DNA from: an uncultured Eubacteriales bacterium
GTDB lineage: Bacteria; Bacillota; Clostridia; Oscillospirales; CAG-272
Assembly: GCA_934371135.1 (NCBI GenBank)
Contig: CAKRNO010000005.1
Location: 33,784-97,783 of the forward strand
Direction: 5' to 3'
DNA length: 64,000 nucleotides
Part shown: positions 6,609-15,370 of the stretch, piece after piece
Position numbering within the stretch: position 1 is the first letter of the stretch
Layout of the letters: each line of letters begins with the position of its first letter
Notes under the pieces: generated by a model
What the model was told of the DNA's origin: nothing
Database searches by the model: none
The model's input: only the letters and a program-made list of their open reading frames with translations
Translations under genes and position numbers: made by a program

Positions 6609-7469
6609 TTATGAGCCGCTCTCCTGCGGCTGTCCGGTGCCCCCGGCAAGGTACATCCCGAGGAGCGTTGCTTTGGTCTCCAGGACCGTGCTCTCCTCTG
6701 CCGTGACGGACGCCCCGCCCGCGGCATAGCCGCGCACCCCTGTCCAGATGAGGGTGAAGATGCGGAACAGCCCCGCGATGACGACGGGGAGCGTGAGCGT
6801 CTGCCCCTCAAGTGTGACGGCAACCGTCACGAGGGAGCCGAAGACCGTCGGCACGAGTGCCCGCAGACCGCGGCGCAGACGTGCCCCGCCGGTGCAGAGG
6901 GTCAGCCCCCGGCGCTCCCCGCTGTGGGCGGTGAGCAGCATGGCGGCGTGCAGGCGGAGCGGCTTCATGCGTGCGGCGGCGCGGAGTGCCCGGCGGCGGC
7001 AGTGTGACCGCGCGCGGTATTCCTCCCGCGGCATCCGCCCCTCGCGGTACAGGAGGAAGTCCTCCTCACTCTCCCCGGCGGCGAACAGCAGGCGGCGACG
7101 CGAGCGCACCAGCTCCTCCGCCACATAGGCGGTGCAGAATGCCTCGACCCCCTCCCCGTTCTGCTCCCGGGCGCGGTCGCGCAGGGTGTCGTAGCGCTCC
7201 GTGAGCGCGAGGAATTTCTCCCCGGAAAGCCCCTGCTGCCGCCCGGCATCGAACATGGAGGTGTACATGACGAAGCAGGCGAACACCGTCACCGCCGCCG
7301 TCATGGCGGTCTGTTCGACCGGGGCGGCGGTCAGGTGCATCTCGCAGAAGAACACCGCCGAGACGAAAAGGACGGTCAGGACACCGACCCATATCCCCGC
7401 ATACCGCCGTGTTTCGGGGCGCAATCGCAGCCCCTCCCCGAAGGAGAAGGGCTCTCCCTCACGCTTCAT
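6609..7469 (-). CDS. Prophage membrane protein, four predicted TM segments
   Basis: A 286-residue basic protein. Hydrophobic segments lie at about 25-46 (WVGVLTVLFVSAVFFCEM) and 54-73, and two more at about 208-250 (FGSLVTVAVTLEG and LPVVIAGLFRIFTLIWTGV). The central cytoplasmic region (80-200) is Arg-rich and helical. It is last in the leftward late cluster and overlaps the previous gene by 11 bp. In P22-type phages this position, after the adaptor and stabilisation genes, holds ejection proteins that enter the host membrane; holins are also common at late-operon ends. Family not recognised. Confidence 0.7.
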   Translation of the reverse strand: MKREGEPFSFGEGLRLRPETRRYAGIWVGVLTVLFVSAVFFCEMHLTAAPVEQTAMTAAVTVFACFVMYTSMFDAGRQQGLSGEKFLALTERYDTLRDRAREQNGEGVEAFCTAYVAEELVRSRRRLLFAAGESEEDFLLYREGRMPREEYRARSHCRRRALRAAARMKPLRLHAAMLLTAHSGERRGLTLCTGGARLRRGLRALVPTVFGSLVTVAVTLEGQTLTLPVVIAGLFRIFTLIWTGVRGYAAGGASVTAEESTVLETKATLLGMYLAGGTGQPQESGS

Positions 7470-7881
7470 GGCGATCCTCCCCGGCGCCCCCCTCCGCGGT
7501 ATCTGTACCCGTGCCTGTTACAGTGCCGGTGCCCGCGCCGGTGCGCTCCGACGCCCGTCGCGCGAGCCAAAAAAACACTTCTCCGGCAAGCCCGGAGAGC
7601 GAGCCGACGCACGCCACCACGCGGAGCCCGTTACAGATGCGGGCGAACAGCGTGAGCCCGACCCAGAGGACAAACCACATCTGCCAGGCAGAGGGCGATC
7701 TCATGTAGTCGCGTATCGCGCGGCGGAACGGGAGCAGGCACAGCGCAAGGAGCAGGATGGAGAGCACCGAGAAGGCGCTCCCCCGCGAGGAGAACCACAG
7801 GGGGAAGTAGCAGAGCGCCGTCACCGCCGGCGGGATCACCGCGAGGCAGAGCCCGACGACCTTATACACCCGCGCCCGCAT
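7459..7881 (-). CDS. Small prophage membrane protein
   Basis: A 140-residue protein with about four hydrophobic segments (residues 8-28, 36-52, 65-84 and 92-108) and a Gly/Thr-rich repeat tail (TGAGTGTVTGTGTDTA) ending in an acidic stretch. RBS GGAGGGG is 4 nt before the ATG. It overlaps the neighbouring genes on both sides by 11 and 20 bp, so the three membrane genes are translated together. Candidate roles are holin or virion membrane-passage protein. The low-complexity Gly-Thr tail is unusual for holins. No family recognised. Confidence 0.7.
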   Translation of the reverse strand: MRARVYKVVGLCLAVIPPAVTALCYFPLWFSSRGSAFSVLSILLLALCLLPFRRAIRDYMRSPSAWQMWFVLWVGLTLFARICNGLRVVACVGSLSGLAGEVFFWLARRASERTGAGTGTVTGTGTDTAEGGAGEDRHEA

Positions 7882-8683
7882 CCGTCCCCTCCTGCGGCGC
7901 TACCACCGCCAGCAGGGCGGCATAACGCGCCCCCAGCTGCTCCTTGGCGTAATCGGGCAGGTTGGCGGCAGAGAACACGCCGTAGAGCAGATCCGCCACC
8001 CCGCGCCAGAGCGTCTCCTCCCGCGCGCGGTCGTCTGCCGCCAGGGCGAGCTCTCCCTCCAGCGCCGCTGCCCTCGTGCGGAAGTCGTTTGCGAGCGCCA
8101 GGATCCCCTCCGCCTGTTCAAGGAGCGGGGATGCCCGGTCGAGGAATGCCCCGAGCCGCGTCTTTGCCTCCTCCGAGGTCTCCATTGCCTGCCTGCCGAG
8201 GCTCTCGGTCGAGCGCGTCACACAGTCGAGCCCGCGGCAGAGGGCGGGGAGAAACCCGCGCTTGTAGCCGCACATGAGCACGAGCGACCCCACGAGGGTC
8301 AGCGCAGAGAAGATCTCGCCGATGTATGTCTCAAAGAACGCCGCGATGCGCCCGCCCACCGTTTCCCGCGCTGCCGCGTCCGTGCCGTCTTCACCGGGAG
8401 GTGCCGTGTTTTCCGGCACCTCCCCGCTTTTTTCCGTGTCTCCGGCACCGGTGCCCGGGGCGCTGTCCTGTCCGGCGTCCGCCGCCGAGGCGGCGCCCGC
8501 ATCGGTCTCCCCCGTCGCTCCGGGGTCTGCCGCGGTGGCTGCGTCGTCGCCAACCTCCCCCGCCATGCCGGTATCCGCCCCGGAGGGCTGCTCCGCGTCG
8601 GCGCCGGCAGTCTCTGCCGAGGCGCCGAGCGTGAGACAAAGGAGCAGGAGGGCGACTGTAAGTGCAATCAAAAACCGTTTCAT
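7862..8683 (-). CDS. Exported or virion protein: signal-like N-terminus, Ala/Gly/Asp-rich linker, one TM and coiled coil
   Basis: A 273-residue protein. Residues 1-23 are a signal peptide (LIALTVALLLLCLTLGASA). Residues 24-115 are an extended low-complexity Ala/Gly/Asp/Thr/Glu linker. A hydrophobic segment near 120-145 (IFSALTLVGSLVLMCGY) is followed by a long helical region to the end, rich in Glu and Arg (SEEAKTRLGAFLDRASPLLE), likely coiled coil. RBS AAAGGAAT. It sits between the large virion protein and two membrane proteins. The architecture (exported linker, membrane anchor, coiled coil) would suit an ejection conduit or a spanin-like envelope protein; this is inference. Confidence 0.7.
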   Translation of the reverse strand: MKRFLIALTVALLLLCLTLGASAETAGADAEQPSGADTGMAGEVGDDAATAADPGATGETDAGAASAADAGQDSAPGTGAGDTEKSGEVPENTAPPGEDGTDAAARETVGGRIAAFFETYIGEIFSALTLVGSLVLMCGYKRGFLPALCRGLDCVTRSTESLGRQAMETSEEAKTRLGAFLDRASPLLEQAEGILALANDFRTRAAALEGELALAADDRAREETLWRGVADLLYGVFSAANLPDYAKEQLGARYAALLAVVAPQEGTDAGAGV

Positions 8684-8695
8684 AGTATTCCTTTC

Positions 8696-11452
8696 TTATT
8701 TGTTTTTCACCTTGCCCGCGATCTGCCATGAGTACGCGATGCGGTGCAGAGCCAGCGGGGCGGCATAAGCGCGGGCGTACATCCGGTACTGCTTGCCGAC
8801 CCACTTGCGGCTCCGCTCGCGGAGCGCGAGGACGGAGAGCCCTCCGGCGCCGAAGCCGACGGTGCGGAAGTCCAGTGCGTCGAAGACGATGCCGTCCCCG
8901 GTCGCCACGCTGCCCCGCTCGGTCGTGAAATACCCGCCGTGACTGACGCGCACGTCGAGGGCGACCTCCCCGCCCGCGCGGATCTCGGCGATGGCGGTAT
9001 TCCGCACCGTCCGCTTGGTGTAGTTCGGTACGTCGCAGAGGTCGAGCCCCGTCTCAAACCCCGCGAGGAAAGCGTGCCCGCCGTAGGAGTAATACTCGCG
9101 CGGGATGCCGCCGCCGGGGCGGCGTTTATCCGTGTTGACGACGAACAGCTGCCCGTTCTGCGTACCGAAGAACAGCTTGCCGCCGAGCGCGGCGAGCACC
9201 GTCGGCGCACTTTTCCGACCGCCCATGCGCTCCCCCGTTTTCTCCACAAGATAGAGGTGTGTCTCCCCGTCTCTCTCCTCGGCAACGTAGGAATACGTCT
9301 CGCCCCCCTCCCCGGTGACGGTGGTCACCGCGGGGTAAACCTCGGCGTAGGTCTCCTCCGTCGCCCCGAGGGGGAGCGCCCCCGGGGTCTCATGGATGGC
9401 GAGCGGCTCGCTGACTCCGCCCCGGGTCACGACCGGCAGCTCTCCCGCGGCATAACCCGCCGCGTAGCGGAAGACCGGCAGGTCGCCCGTGTAGCCGCAG
9501 ATGCCCGTCAGGCGGTACCACTCATACTCGGTGTTTTCCGCGGTGCGTACACGGCGCCGCCCGTCCGCAAGGTACGCCTCACCGTCCGGATAGAGCAGGA
9601 TATAGTACCCCTCGAATACGGCGGCGAGCGGCTCCTCCCCCGCCTTTTCGGCGAGCGCCGCATCGACGAGGGTCGAGCGGTGGAGCACGACGCGGGAGGC
9701 GTTCAGGCTCTCGTACCCGATGCTCTCCACCCCGCCCCGCGAGAGGTAGACGGGGTCACTGCCGAAGTGGAGGGCGCCGCCGATGCAGGCGTCGCCGGAG
9801 AGCGTCTGACGGAGGACGTAGATACGCGGGAGCATATTCTCGCCGGTGTCCTTGCCCTCATACAGCAGTACGCTCCCCTCTGTGCCGTCGCCGCCCTTGA
9901 AGACGGCGAGGTGTGAGACGGTGGGCAGGAGAGCCGTGACCGGGCACTGCCCGAGCCCCGCATTGAAGTAGTTGAGCACCCCCACATAGGCGGGGTTGAC
10001 GGCGCCGTTCCTGTCCCGCGCGGTGTAGAACACCGTGTTCGGCAGTGCCGGGTTCCCCGCGAAGAACACCCGCCCGTCCCAGAGACAGGCGAGGGTCGTA
10101 TGCGTCACGGCGTCGGACGCCGTGCCCGTATAGCCGGGGTTCGCCCCGCTGACGTCGGGGTGCGTCGCGTCAGAGCGAAAGCCGTTGGCTTTCAGCCGCA
10201 CCCGCACGGCGATCTGCTTGCCCGTCAGATCCTCTCCACTCTGGCTCCGCAGGATGACGCCCGTCACGAGCCCGCCGCGCTCCTCCGTGAAGTAGCGCCC
10301 GCTCACCGCGGTGACGGCGGTACCGTCCACCGTGACGGACATGAGCTCCACGACCGGGTCCAGGAGCGGGAACGCGCAGAACTGCACCGGATAAGTCGTG
10401 ACATAGCGCTTCGTCGCCGCGGTGAGCACATCGTTCCCGGCGGCGACTGTCACCGCCTCCCAGTAACTGTCCGATTCGCCGTGGCATACGACGCTGCCGA
10501 GCGTCGCTGCGTTGAACGCCTGCTCCCGCACGGTGCGGAGCCCCGCACCGAGGACGAGCTTCGACAGCGTGCAGCTCTTGAACGCGTAGAGCCCGATCTG
10601 GGTCAGGCTGTCCGGCAGGACGACCTCGGTCATCTCCCCGACGCCGAAGCAGGCGTAATTGCCGAGTATCTCCACCCCCTCCGAGACATACAGGTGCGTG
10701 ACGGCGCGGAATGCAAAGGCGTTCTTCCCGATCGCGGTGACGCGGAAGGCGCGACCGCCGATCCCGACCGTAGAGGGCACATATACCGTGCCCTCATACC
10801 CGTCGGCGAGCCCGCTGACCTCGCAGGTGGCGTCGGTGTCCGACGTCACCCGGTACCGCAGCTCGGGTGTGCCGTGGCTGAAAGCACCGAGGCTCCGCAC
10901 CCGGTACTGTACATCCGCGTAGTCCGAGAGCAGATTGCGCTGTTCGTACGGCTCCCCGTCCGCATAGGTAACCGGAATATAGGCATTCTGCACGTCGGAG
11001 AGCGAAAACCCCTCCTCCGTGTGCCGTATCACGTAGTACCCGGTACCGTCCATGAGGTACAGACACTCCCCGAACGTGAAGGCGACGGAGGGGGCGTCGG
11101 CGAGGACGCCCGCGCTCCCCGCGACCTCGGTCGGGGTACCGACCGTGTGCCCGTCCGTCTCGGAAAAGGGGACGGTCAGGGCGCGCCTGCCTGCGTGGAT
11201 GACGAGATACGCCACCCCGCCCGCGAGCAGGCGGAAGATGCCGTGCACCGCGCCGGTGAGCGCCGCAAGGCACCGGTACCCGGGGAAGGTCTCAATAAGG
11301 CTCCCCTCACCCCCCGCGTAATCCCGCCACAGGTTTTCGAGCTTGGTGAACCGGTTCGGCGCGACGCCGGAGGGCGGATGCGCCGTGTCCAGCCCGCCGA
11401 AGTTTTCGAGCACGCGCGTGAAGACGCTGCCCGACTGTGTTTTTCCGCTCAT
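8696..11452 (-). CDS. Large virion protein, beta-propeller/stabilisation-like, with inserted BspA-type LRR
   Basis: A 918-residue, beta-rich protein without a signal peptide. Residues 1-200 and 350-918 carry repeated short strands (for example HGIFRLLAGGVAYLVIHAG and LACLWDGRVFFAGNP) similar to the packaged-DNA stabilisation and tail-hub propeller proteins placed after the head-tail adaptor in podovirus-type clusters. Residues about 224-345 form BspA-like LRR units (AIGKNAFAF, LPDSLTQIGLYAFKSC, VREQAFNAATLGSV), a module normally found on bacterial surface proteins. The protein may close or decorate the portal vertex and bind a ligand. RBS GGTGAG; 12 bp from the adaptor gene. No frameshift over 2.7 kb, so it is under selection. 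Confidence 0.75.
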   Translation of the reverse strand: MSGKTQSGSVFTRVLENFGGLDTAHPPSGVAPNRFTKLENLWRDYAGGEGSLIETFPGYRCLAALTGAVHGIFRLLAGGVAYLVIHAGRRALTVPFSETDGHTVGTPTEVAGSAGVLADAPSVAFTFGECLYLMDGTGYYVIRHTEEGFSLSDVQNAYIPVTYADGEPYEQRNLLSDYADVQYRVRSLGAFSHGTPELRYRVTSDTDATCEVSGLADGYEGTVYVPSTVGIGGRAFRVTAIGKNAFAFRAVTHLYVSEGVEILGNYACFGVGEMTEVVLPDSLTQIGLYAFKSCTLSKLVLGAGLRTVREQAFNAATLGSVVCHGESDSYWEAVTVAAGNDVLTAATKRYVTTYPVQFCAFPLLDPVVELMSVTVDGTAVTAVSGRYFTEERGGLVTGVILRSQSGEDLTGKQIAVRVRLKANGFRSDATHPDVSGANPGYTGTASDAVTHTTLACLWDGRVFFAGNPALPNTVFYTARDRNGAVNPAYVGVLNYFNAGLGQCPVTALLPTVSHLAVFKGGDGTEGSVLLYEGKDTGENMLPRIYVLRQTLSGDACIGGALHFGSDPVYLSRGGVESIGYESLNASRVVLHRSTLVDAALAEKAGEEPLAAVFEGYYILLYPDGEAYLADGRRRVRTAENTEYEWYRLTGICGYTGDLPVFRYAAGYAAGELPVVTRGGVSEPLAIHETPGALPLGATEETYAEVYPAVTTVTGEGGETYSYVAEERDGETHLYLVEKTGERMGGRKSAPTVLAALGGKLFFGTQNGQLFVVNTDKRRPGGGIPREYYSYGGHAFLAGFETGLDLCDVPNYTKRTVRNTAIAEIRAGGEVALDVRVSHGGYFTTERGSVATGDGIVFDALDFRTVGFGAGGLSVLALRERSRKWVGKQYRMYARAYAAPLALHRIAYSWQIAGKVKNK

Positions 11453-11464
11453 CGTCTCACCGCC

Positions 11465-12340
11465 TTACCAGCCGTTGACCGAGCGATAGGCGGCGGGCGC
11501 CGCCGCGCCCGCCCCGCGGCGCACGAGGACGGCGCCCTCGCGGTAGAGATTCAGGTACTCCGCCGCCTTGTCCGGCTCCTCGTCGAGGAGCAGATAGTAG
11601 GCGATGAGCAGCGGCAGGAGCTCTGCCTGGTCGCGGTCGAACGGCAGCTCACCCCCCTCGGGGAAGTCCTCGCCGATCTCCGGCACCGCCCTGAAGTAGT
11701 GCACCCGATAGGAGCCGGGCAGGCTCCGCGCGAGGTAGAGGTTGCCCTCCCCGTCGGTCTCATAGCCGTCTGTCAGCGTTTCATACGCCCCGTCCCGCCA
11801 GCGGGCGGGCGGCTCTGCCAGAGCGCGGAAGTCCGCGGCGCGGTCACGGAGCGGGTAGCGCACATAGGCGCCGCCCCCGTGCGGGATGGGTACCCCGCCC
11901 GCCCCGTCGTAGATGCCGAGGTTCTCGACGCTCCCCCCCGCCCCGCCGGTGAAAACGAGCGTTACCCCGCCGCTGACGATGCCCCAGAAGGGCGCGGGGG
12001 TCTCGGGCGCGTCCCAGGCGATGTGCCGGGTGCTGCCGTCCCCCGCCGTCACCTCGCAGGTGCCGGTCCCCCGCCCCTCGAACCAGTACGCCACGGCATC
12101 CGGATGAGAGACCGTGCGCGGCGCGCCCGGCGTGAGGGGGAAGTGCGGCTCATCGGTGAGATTGACGGCGGGGGCGTGGGTCAGAAACACCGTGCCCGTG
12201 CGCGGACGCAATGCGTCCACCTGTACGGCGGCGCGCCCGAGCGCCGCACGGAAGGACGCCTCTGCCGTGTCCGAGAGCTCGTCGAGCGTGTCCGTGAACC
12301 CGAGGAGCGCCGTACTTGCTTTCAGTTCCGCGTATGTCAC
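11465..12340 (-). CDS. Head-tail adaptor-like prophage protein
   Basis: A 291-residue protein. I chose GTG 12340 because TAAGGAGG lies 8 nt upstream; the open frame extends further but would run into the capsid gene. The N-terminal 50 residues (YAELKASTALLGFTDTLDE, then ASFRAALGRAAVQVDALRP) and the C-terminal helix (QAELLPLLIAYYLLLDEEP, DKAAEYLNLYRE) match the general pattern of P22 gp4/gp6-like head-completion proteins. The middle is beta-rich with a carbohydrate-binding look (GTCEVTAGDGSTRHI, PFWGIVSGGVTLVFTGGAGG), unusual for an adaptor. It stands between capsid and large virion protein genes. Confidence 0.65.
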   Translation of the reverse strand: MTYAELKASTALLGFTDTLDELSDTAEASFRAALGRAAVQVDALRPRTGTVFLTHAPAVNLTDEPHFPLTPGAPRTVSHPDAVAYWFEGRGTGTCEVTAGDGSTRHIAWDAPETPAPFWGIVSGGVTLVFTGGAGGSVENLGIYDGAGGVPIPHGGGAYVRYPLRDRAADFRALAEPPARWRDGAYETLTDGYETDGEGNLYLARSLPGSYRVHYFRAVPEIGEDFPEGGELPFDRDQAELLPLLIAYYLLLDEEPDKAAEYLNLYREGAVLVRRGAGAAAPAAYRSVNGW

Positions 12341-12351
12341 GGTGCGCCTCC

Positions 12352-13410
12352 TTACAGCTGGATCGCGCCCGTGACGGCGCTCGCGGCATCCACCGCGAGC
12401 AGAATGTGCTTGTAGGAGCCGAAGCCGACGCCGAAGCGGCATCTGCCGTTCCAGATGTAGTTGCCGGTGTGGTTGTCGCACCAGCTCGTCACGGTCAGCG
12501 GCACGCGGTTGAAGAACATATTGCCGCTGAGGTTCTTGTTCGCCTCGCGGGACATGATCATGACGCGGTCGTCGCTCGTCTGCCAGTTGGGCATCACGAT
12601 GATGTTCCAGTTGCCGAAGTGGAGGTTGATGTCGTTGTAGCCGTTGCCGGTCGCGCCCTCGGAGCCGCAGACCTTCTTGGCGATGGTCTCGGCGAGCGGG
12701 CGGTTGCCGGGCAGGATGATGGTATCGGCGGTGTAGCCGAGGATGTCGCCGTTCTCGTCCTTCATGTTGCGGAGCTTGACGGCGAGCTCGGCGAGCGCCT
12801 CCTCAAACGCGCCGGTCGAGAGCGTGCGCGTATCGGTACCGGTGCCGAAGATATCGCCCCAGAAATAGTTGGACTGGGTGCCGCTCTGCCGCTTGCCGCC
12901 CCACTTGTGCGCGGAGGAGAACAGCGGCTTGCCGTCCGGCGCCGTCAGGTCGAGGTTGGCGCGGGCAAAGGTGCCGCCGGATGCGGTGCCGTTTGCGAGT
13001 GCGTATTCGCAGATCTTGTGCTGGGTCTTGTAGTAGGCGCGGGTGAAGTTTTCGGCGCGGCGTCTGGCGTCCGCGGCGACGCCGTAGGCGGCGTCCTCCA
13101 TCATCTCGGCGGTGATGGTAAACTCCTTCATGAACTGGATGTGCTCGATGAACTTGCGGTAGGTCTCCTGCATATCGTCGTTCTCCGCACCGGCGCCCTC
13201 GGCTGCTGCCTGGAAGACGTCAAATTCGTTCTGCCCGACGATGGTCTCGCCGAACTTGGCGGAGCGCTCGACGTTAAACAGCCAGTCGCGGATACCGCCC
13301 TGCTTGGTCTGGAGGTCGGACTCATGCTCGATGACCATCTTGATCGGGGTCTCGAGGCGGCCGACCTGGGCGTTGTTCACGCCCGAGGACTTGGAAAACA
13401 GAATTGCCAT
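12352..13410 (-). CDS. Major capsid protein (HK97-type fold expected)
   Basis: A 352-residue protein. The start is at ATG 13410 with RBS AAAAGGAG. The sequence has the pattern of HK97-fold shell proteins of the group that begins with an N-arm (FSKSSGVNNAQVGRL), has a long spine helix region (MMEDAAYGVAADARRRAENF) and ends with a P-domain and A-domain strands (FGNWNIIVMPNWQTSDDRV, WNGRCRFGVGFGSYKHIL). No N-terminal protease or delta-domain is fused, consistent with the separate scaffold-like gene upstream. The gene is intact and lies in canonical order: scaffold-like, decoration-like, capsid, adaptor. Confidence 0.85.
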   Translation of the reverse strand: MAILFSKSSGVNNAQVGRLETPIKMVIEHESDLQTKQGGIRDWLFNVERSAKFGETIVGQNEFDVFQAAAEGAGAENDDMQETYRKFIEHIQFMKEFTITAEMMEDAAYGVAADARRRAENFTRAYYKTQHKICEYALANGTASGGTFARANLDLTAPDGKPLFSSAHKWGGKRQSGTQSNYFWGDIFGTGTDTRTLSTGAFEEALAELAVKLRNMKDENGDILGYTADTIILPGNRPLAETIAKKVCGSEGATGNGYNDINLHFGNWNIIVMPNWQTSDDRVMIMSREANKNLSGNMFFNRVPLTVTSWCDNHTGNYIWNGRCRFGVGFGSYKHILLAVDAASAVTGAIQL

Positions 13411-13439
13411 TTGTGTTTCTCCTTTTCGTTTGTGATCGG

Positions 13440-13841
13440 TCAGAAGCGCACGAGGATCTTGTCCCCGCTCGCGGCGGCACCGGCGAGATCGACGATGGTG
13501 GCGACCCCGGAGGTGGTGGTGGCAGTCACGCCGAGCCCGTCGGCGGAGAGCGTGACGGCGCTGCCGTCGGTGAGTGCGGTCGGCGCCGCCGTCAGCGGCG
13601 CTTCAAAGATCATGTCGGCGCTGACGGGGTAGACGGTGACGCGGCGCGCTCCGCTCTCGGGTGCGGTGTAGTCCTCCCCCGCGATATAGGTCGGCTTTGC
13701 GGTCGCGCCGCACTTGGTGACCGCCCCGCCGGAGAGGACGAGCGCCTCTCCGAGCGTATAGGTCTCGGACGCCGTGGCGCCCAGTTTTTCGGGCTCCGGC
13801 TGGTTACAGCGCCCGTTTTTGATTTTCACGAGACGAAACAT
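13440..13841 (-). CDS. Capsid decoration-like protein
   Basis: A 133-residue beta-rich protein with many Thr, Ala, Gly and Val residues, similar in size and composition to small head-decoration proteins that precede major capsid genes. Recognisable strands are TYTLGEALVLSGGAVTKC and AVTLSADGLGVTATTT. RBS AAAAGGAG; 25 bp from the scaffold-like gene and 29 bp from the capsid gene. Role inferred from position and composition; a head fibre or structural stabiliser is the alternative. Confidence 0.65.
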   Translation of the reverse strand: MFRLVKIKNGRCNQPEPEKLGATASETYTLGEALVLSGGAVTKCGATAKPTYIAGEDYTAPESGARRVTVYPVSADMIFEAPLTAAPTALTDGSAVTLSADGLGVTATTTSGVATIVDLAGAAASGDKILVRF

Positions 13842-13865
13842 TGTTTTTTCTCCTTTTGTTGTGAA

Positions 13866-14492
13866 TTATTCCGGTTGACATCTGGCGTACAGACGCTCGA
13901 TCTCCCCCTCGGTGAGATCGCCGAACAGCTCGCGCGCCTCGCGCATCTCGGCGGCGGTCATGCGGGAGGGGGTACCCGCCGCCCCGATCGGGACGGCAGA
14001 GCGCAAATGCGCGCGGTTGTCCGCGGCGCGCGGGGTGACGAAGGCGTGGCAGGCGGCATAGAGCGCCTCCTCGACCGAGAGCCCGGCGTCGCGCAGGGCG
14101 GCGTACCGCAGGGCATTCGGCAGCTCCGCGAGGTGTGTAAGCCCCGCGAGTGAGGGCGCCATGCGCTTGATCTCACGGAGATCCTCCGCGGCGAGCGCGG
14201 CGTAATCCGTCGGTGCGGCGTCGGCGGCGCTCTCCTCCGCGGCGGCATCGCTGTCGCGCGTTTCCCCCGTATCTTCTGCACCGGGGGCGCCGGGCGCCGC
14301 CCTCCTGGCGGTGTCACCCACGCCGCCCGCAGCCCCGTCAGGGGTCACTTCTCCCTCCCGGGGGTCGGCGGCATCCGTTCTGCCCGCCCCCTGTCCTGCG
14401 ACGAGCGCGGTCAGTGAGACGGGGGTCATCCCCTGCGGATCCGCCGTACCTCCGGCGGCGCTCATCGCGCCGGTATCGGTAAACTGCTCCAT
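13866..14492 (-). CDS. Scaffolding-like prophage protein
   Basis: A 208-residue acidic protein. The first 90 residues are low-complexity (Ala, Gly, Asp, Thr, Pro) and probably disordered. The rest is helical, ending with a compact helix-turn-helix-like segment (MTAAEMREARELFGDLTEGE). Disordered acidic N-half plus a helical C-terminal shell-binding region is typical of phage scaffolds. It lies just before the decoration and capsid genes. RBS AAGGGGG. Sequence homology not recognised, so the call is architectural. Confidence 0.6.
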   Translation of the reverse strand: MEQFTDTGAMSAAGGTADPQGMTPVSLTALVAGQGAGRTDAADPREGEVTPDGAAGGVGDTARRAAPGAPGAEDTGETRDSDAAAEESAADAAPTDYAALAAEDLREIKRMAPSLAGLTHLAELPNALRYAALRDAGLSVEEALYAACHAFVTPRAADNRAHLRSAVPIGAAGTPSRMTAAEMREARELFGDLTEGEIERLYARCQPE

Positions 14493-14504
14493 GCCGGCGC
14501 CCCC

Positions 14505-14636
14505 TTACTTCTTGACGCGCAGGTCGGTCCCCGTCCTGCGGGTGGCTTTCGGCTCTGCCACGGGTGTGTTCGGCGCGGTGATTTTACCGCCGCTGACCGT
14601 TGCGTAAGGGTTCTTCTTCTGCTTCTTGTCTTTCAT
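14505..14636 (-). CDS. Small basic prophage protein (43 residues)
   Basis: ATG at 14636 with RBS AAAAGGAG 8 nt upstream and stop at 14505-14507. The product begins MKDKKQKKNPYATVSGG and ends TRRTGTDLRVKK. It is strongly basic, with no hydrophobic core. It fits exactly between two late genes, 12 bp and 14 bp from them, with its own RBS, which argues that it is real despite its size. Likely a nucleic-acid-binding or head-minor protein; function unknown. Confidence 0.65.
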   Translation of the reverse strand: MKDKKQKKNPYATVSGGKITAPNTPVAEPKATRRTGTDLRVKK

Positions 14637-14650
14637 GTGTCTGCTCCTTT

Positions 14651-15370
14651 TCAGTGATAGTGGATGAGATTTTTGTTTTTGGCGTTGACGGCGGCTTCGG
14701 TCGCCTCCGCCATCTCGCGGGCTTCCTGCTCGGTCATCCCACAGGTGAGCGCGTAGGAGTACGCGACCTCGCGCGGCATCTCCTGGTTCACCATGTACTG
14801 CATGACCTTGACCTTCTGATGGACGCTGACGCCGCTGCCGCTCTCGCGCATTTTGCCGACCAGGGTGCCGATGACGGCGGCGTCCCCGTCGCCCATGCCG
14901 CAGGCGCGTGCATAGGCCTCGGCGGTCGCCTCGTCGGTGATGCCCTGCCCCTTGATGCTGCCGAGCAGCGACTGCCGCCGCTTGCTCTCCGCGGTCAGGT
15001 AATCGGCGTAATCGCGCCGGTTCTGCCGCGCCGTCTCCGCCTGTTTTTCCGCCGCGTCCGCGAGCGTCCTTGCGTGGGTCGCGTAGGCGACCCCGTCGAG
15101 GTAGTCCCCGTAGCCGGAGCCGGTCAGCCCCGCGCGGGCGACCGCCTCTCCCCGGGCGCCGTAACGGCTGCCCGCGCGGTCATAGGTGATATCCGCTGCC
15201 CGCGCGGCTTTGGCGTATGCCGCCTTTGCGTCCGTGCCGTAGAGCTCCAGCCACGAGGCGTAGCCGTCTTTTACCGGCTTCGCGTCGTCACGCCTGTCCT
15301 GCTGCGTCGCCGATCTCGCAAGGATCGCCGCCGCCTTTTGCAGCCAGTCCCGTATCTGCTTCTGTGCCAT
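14651..15370 (-). CDS. Prophage internal/late protein, helical, unknown
   Basis: A 239-residue protein starting at ATG 15370, preceded by GGAGGAGGG. It overlaps the portal gene's 3' end by 83 bp. The protein is Ala-rich and nearly all helical with a long basic middle (EKQAETARQNRRDYADYL). The last 110 residues contain helical repeats with GMGDGD and GMTEQEAREMAE motifs. Its place between portal and scaffold genes suggests a minor head or internal protein. No family recognised. Confidence 0.65.
   Translation of the reverse strand: MAQKQIRDWLQKAAAILARSATQQDRRDDAKPVKDGYASWLELYGTDAKAAYAKAARAADITYDRAGSRYGARGEAVARAGLTGSGYGDYLDGVAYATHARTLADAAEKQAETARQNRRDYADYLTAESKRRQSLLGSIKGQGITDEATAEAYARACGMGDGDAAVIGTLVGKMRESGSGVSVHQKVKVMQYMVNQEMPREVAYSYALTCGMTEQEAREMAEATEAAVNAKNKNLIHYH

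Noticed and set aside
10100..12415. 771-residue plus-strand open frame in the prophage
   Set aside because: Antisense to the large virion protein and adaptor; compositional shadow without RBS.
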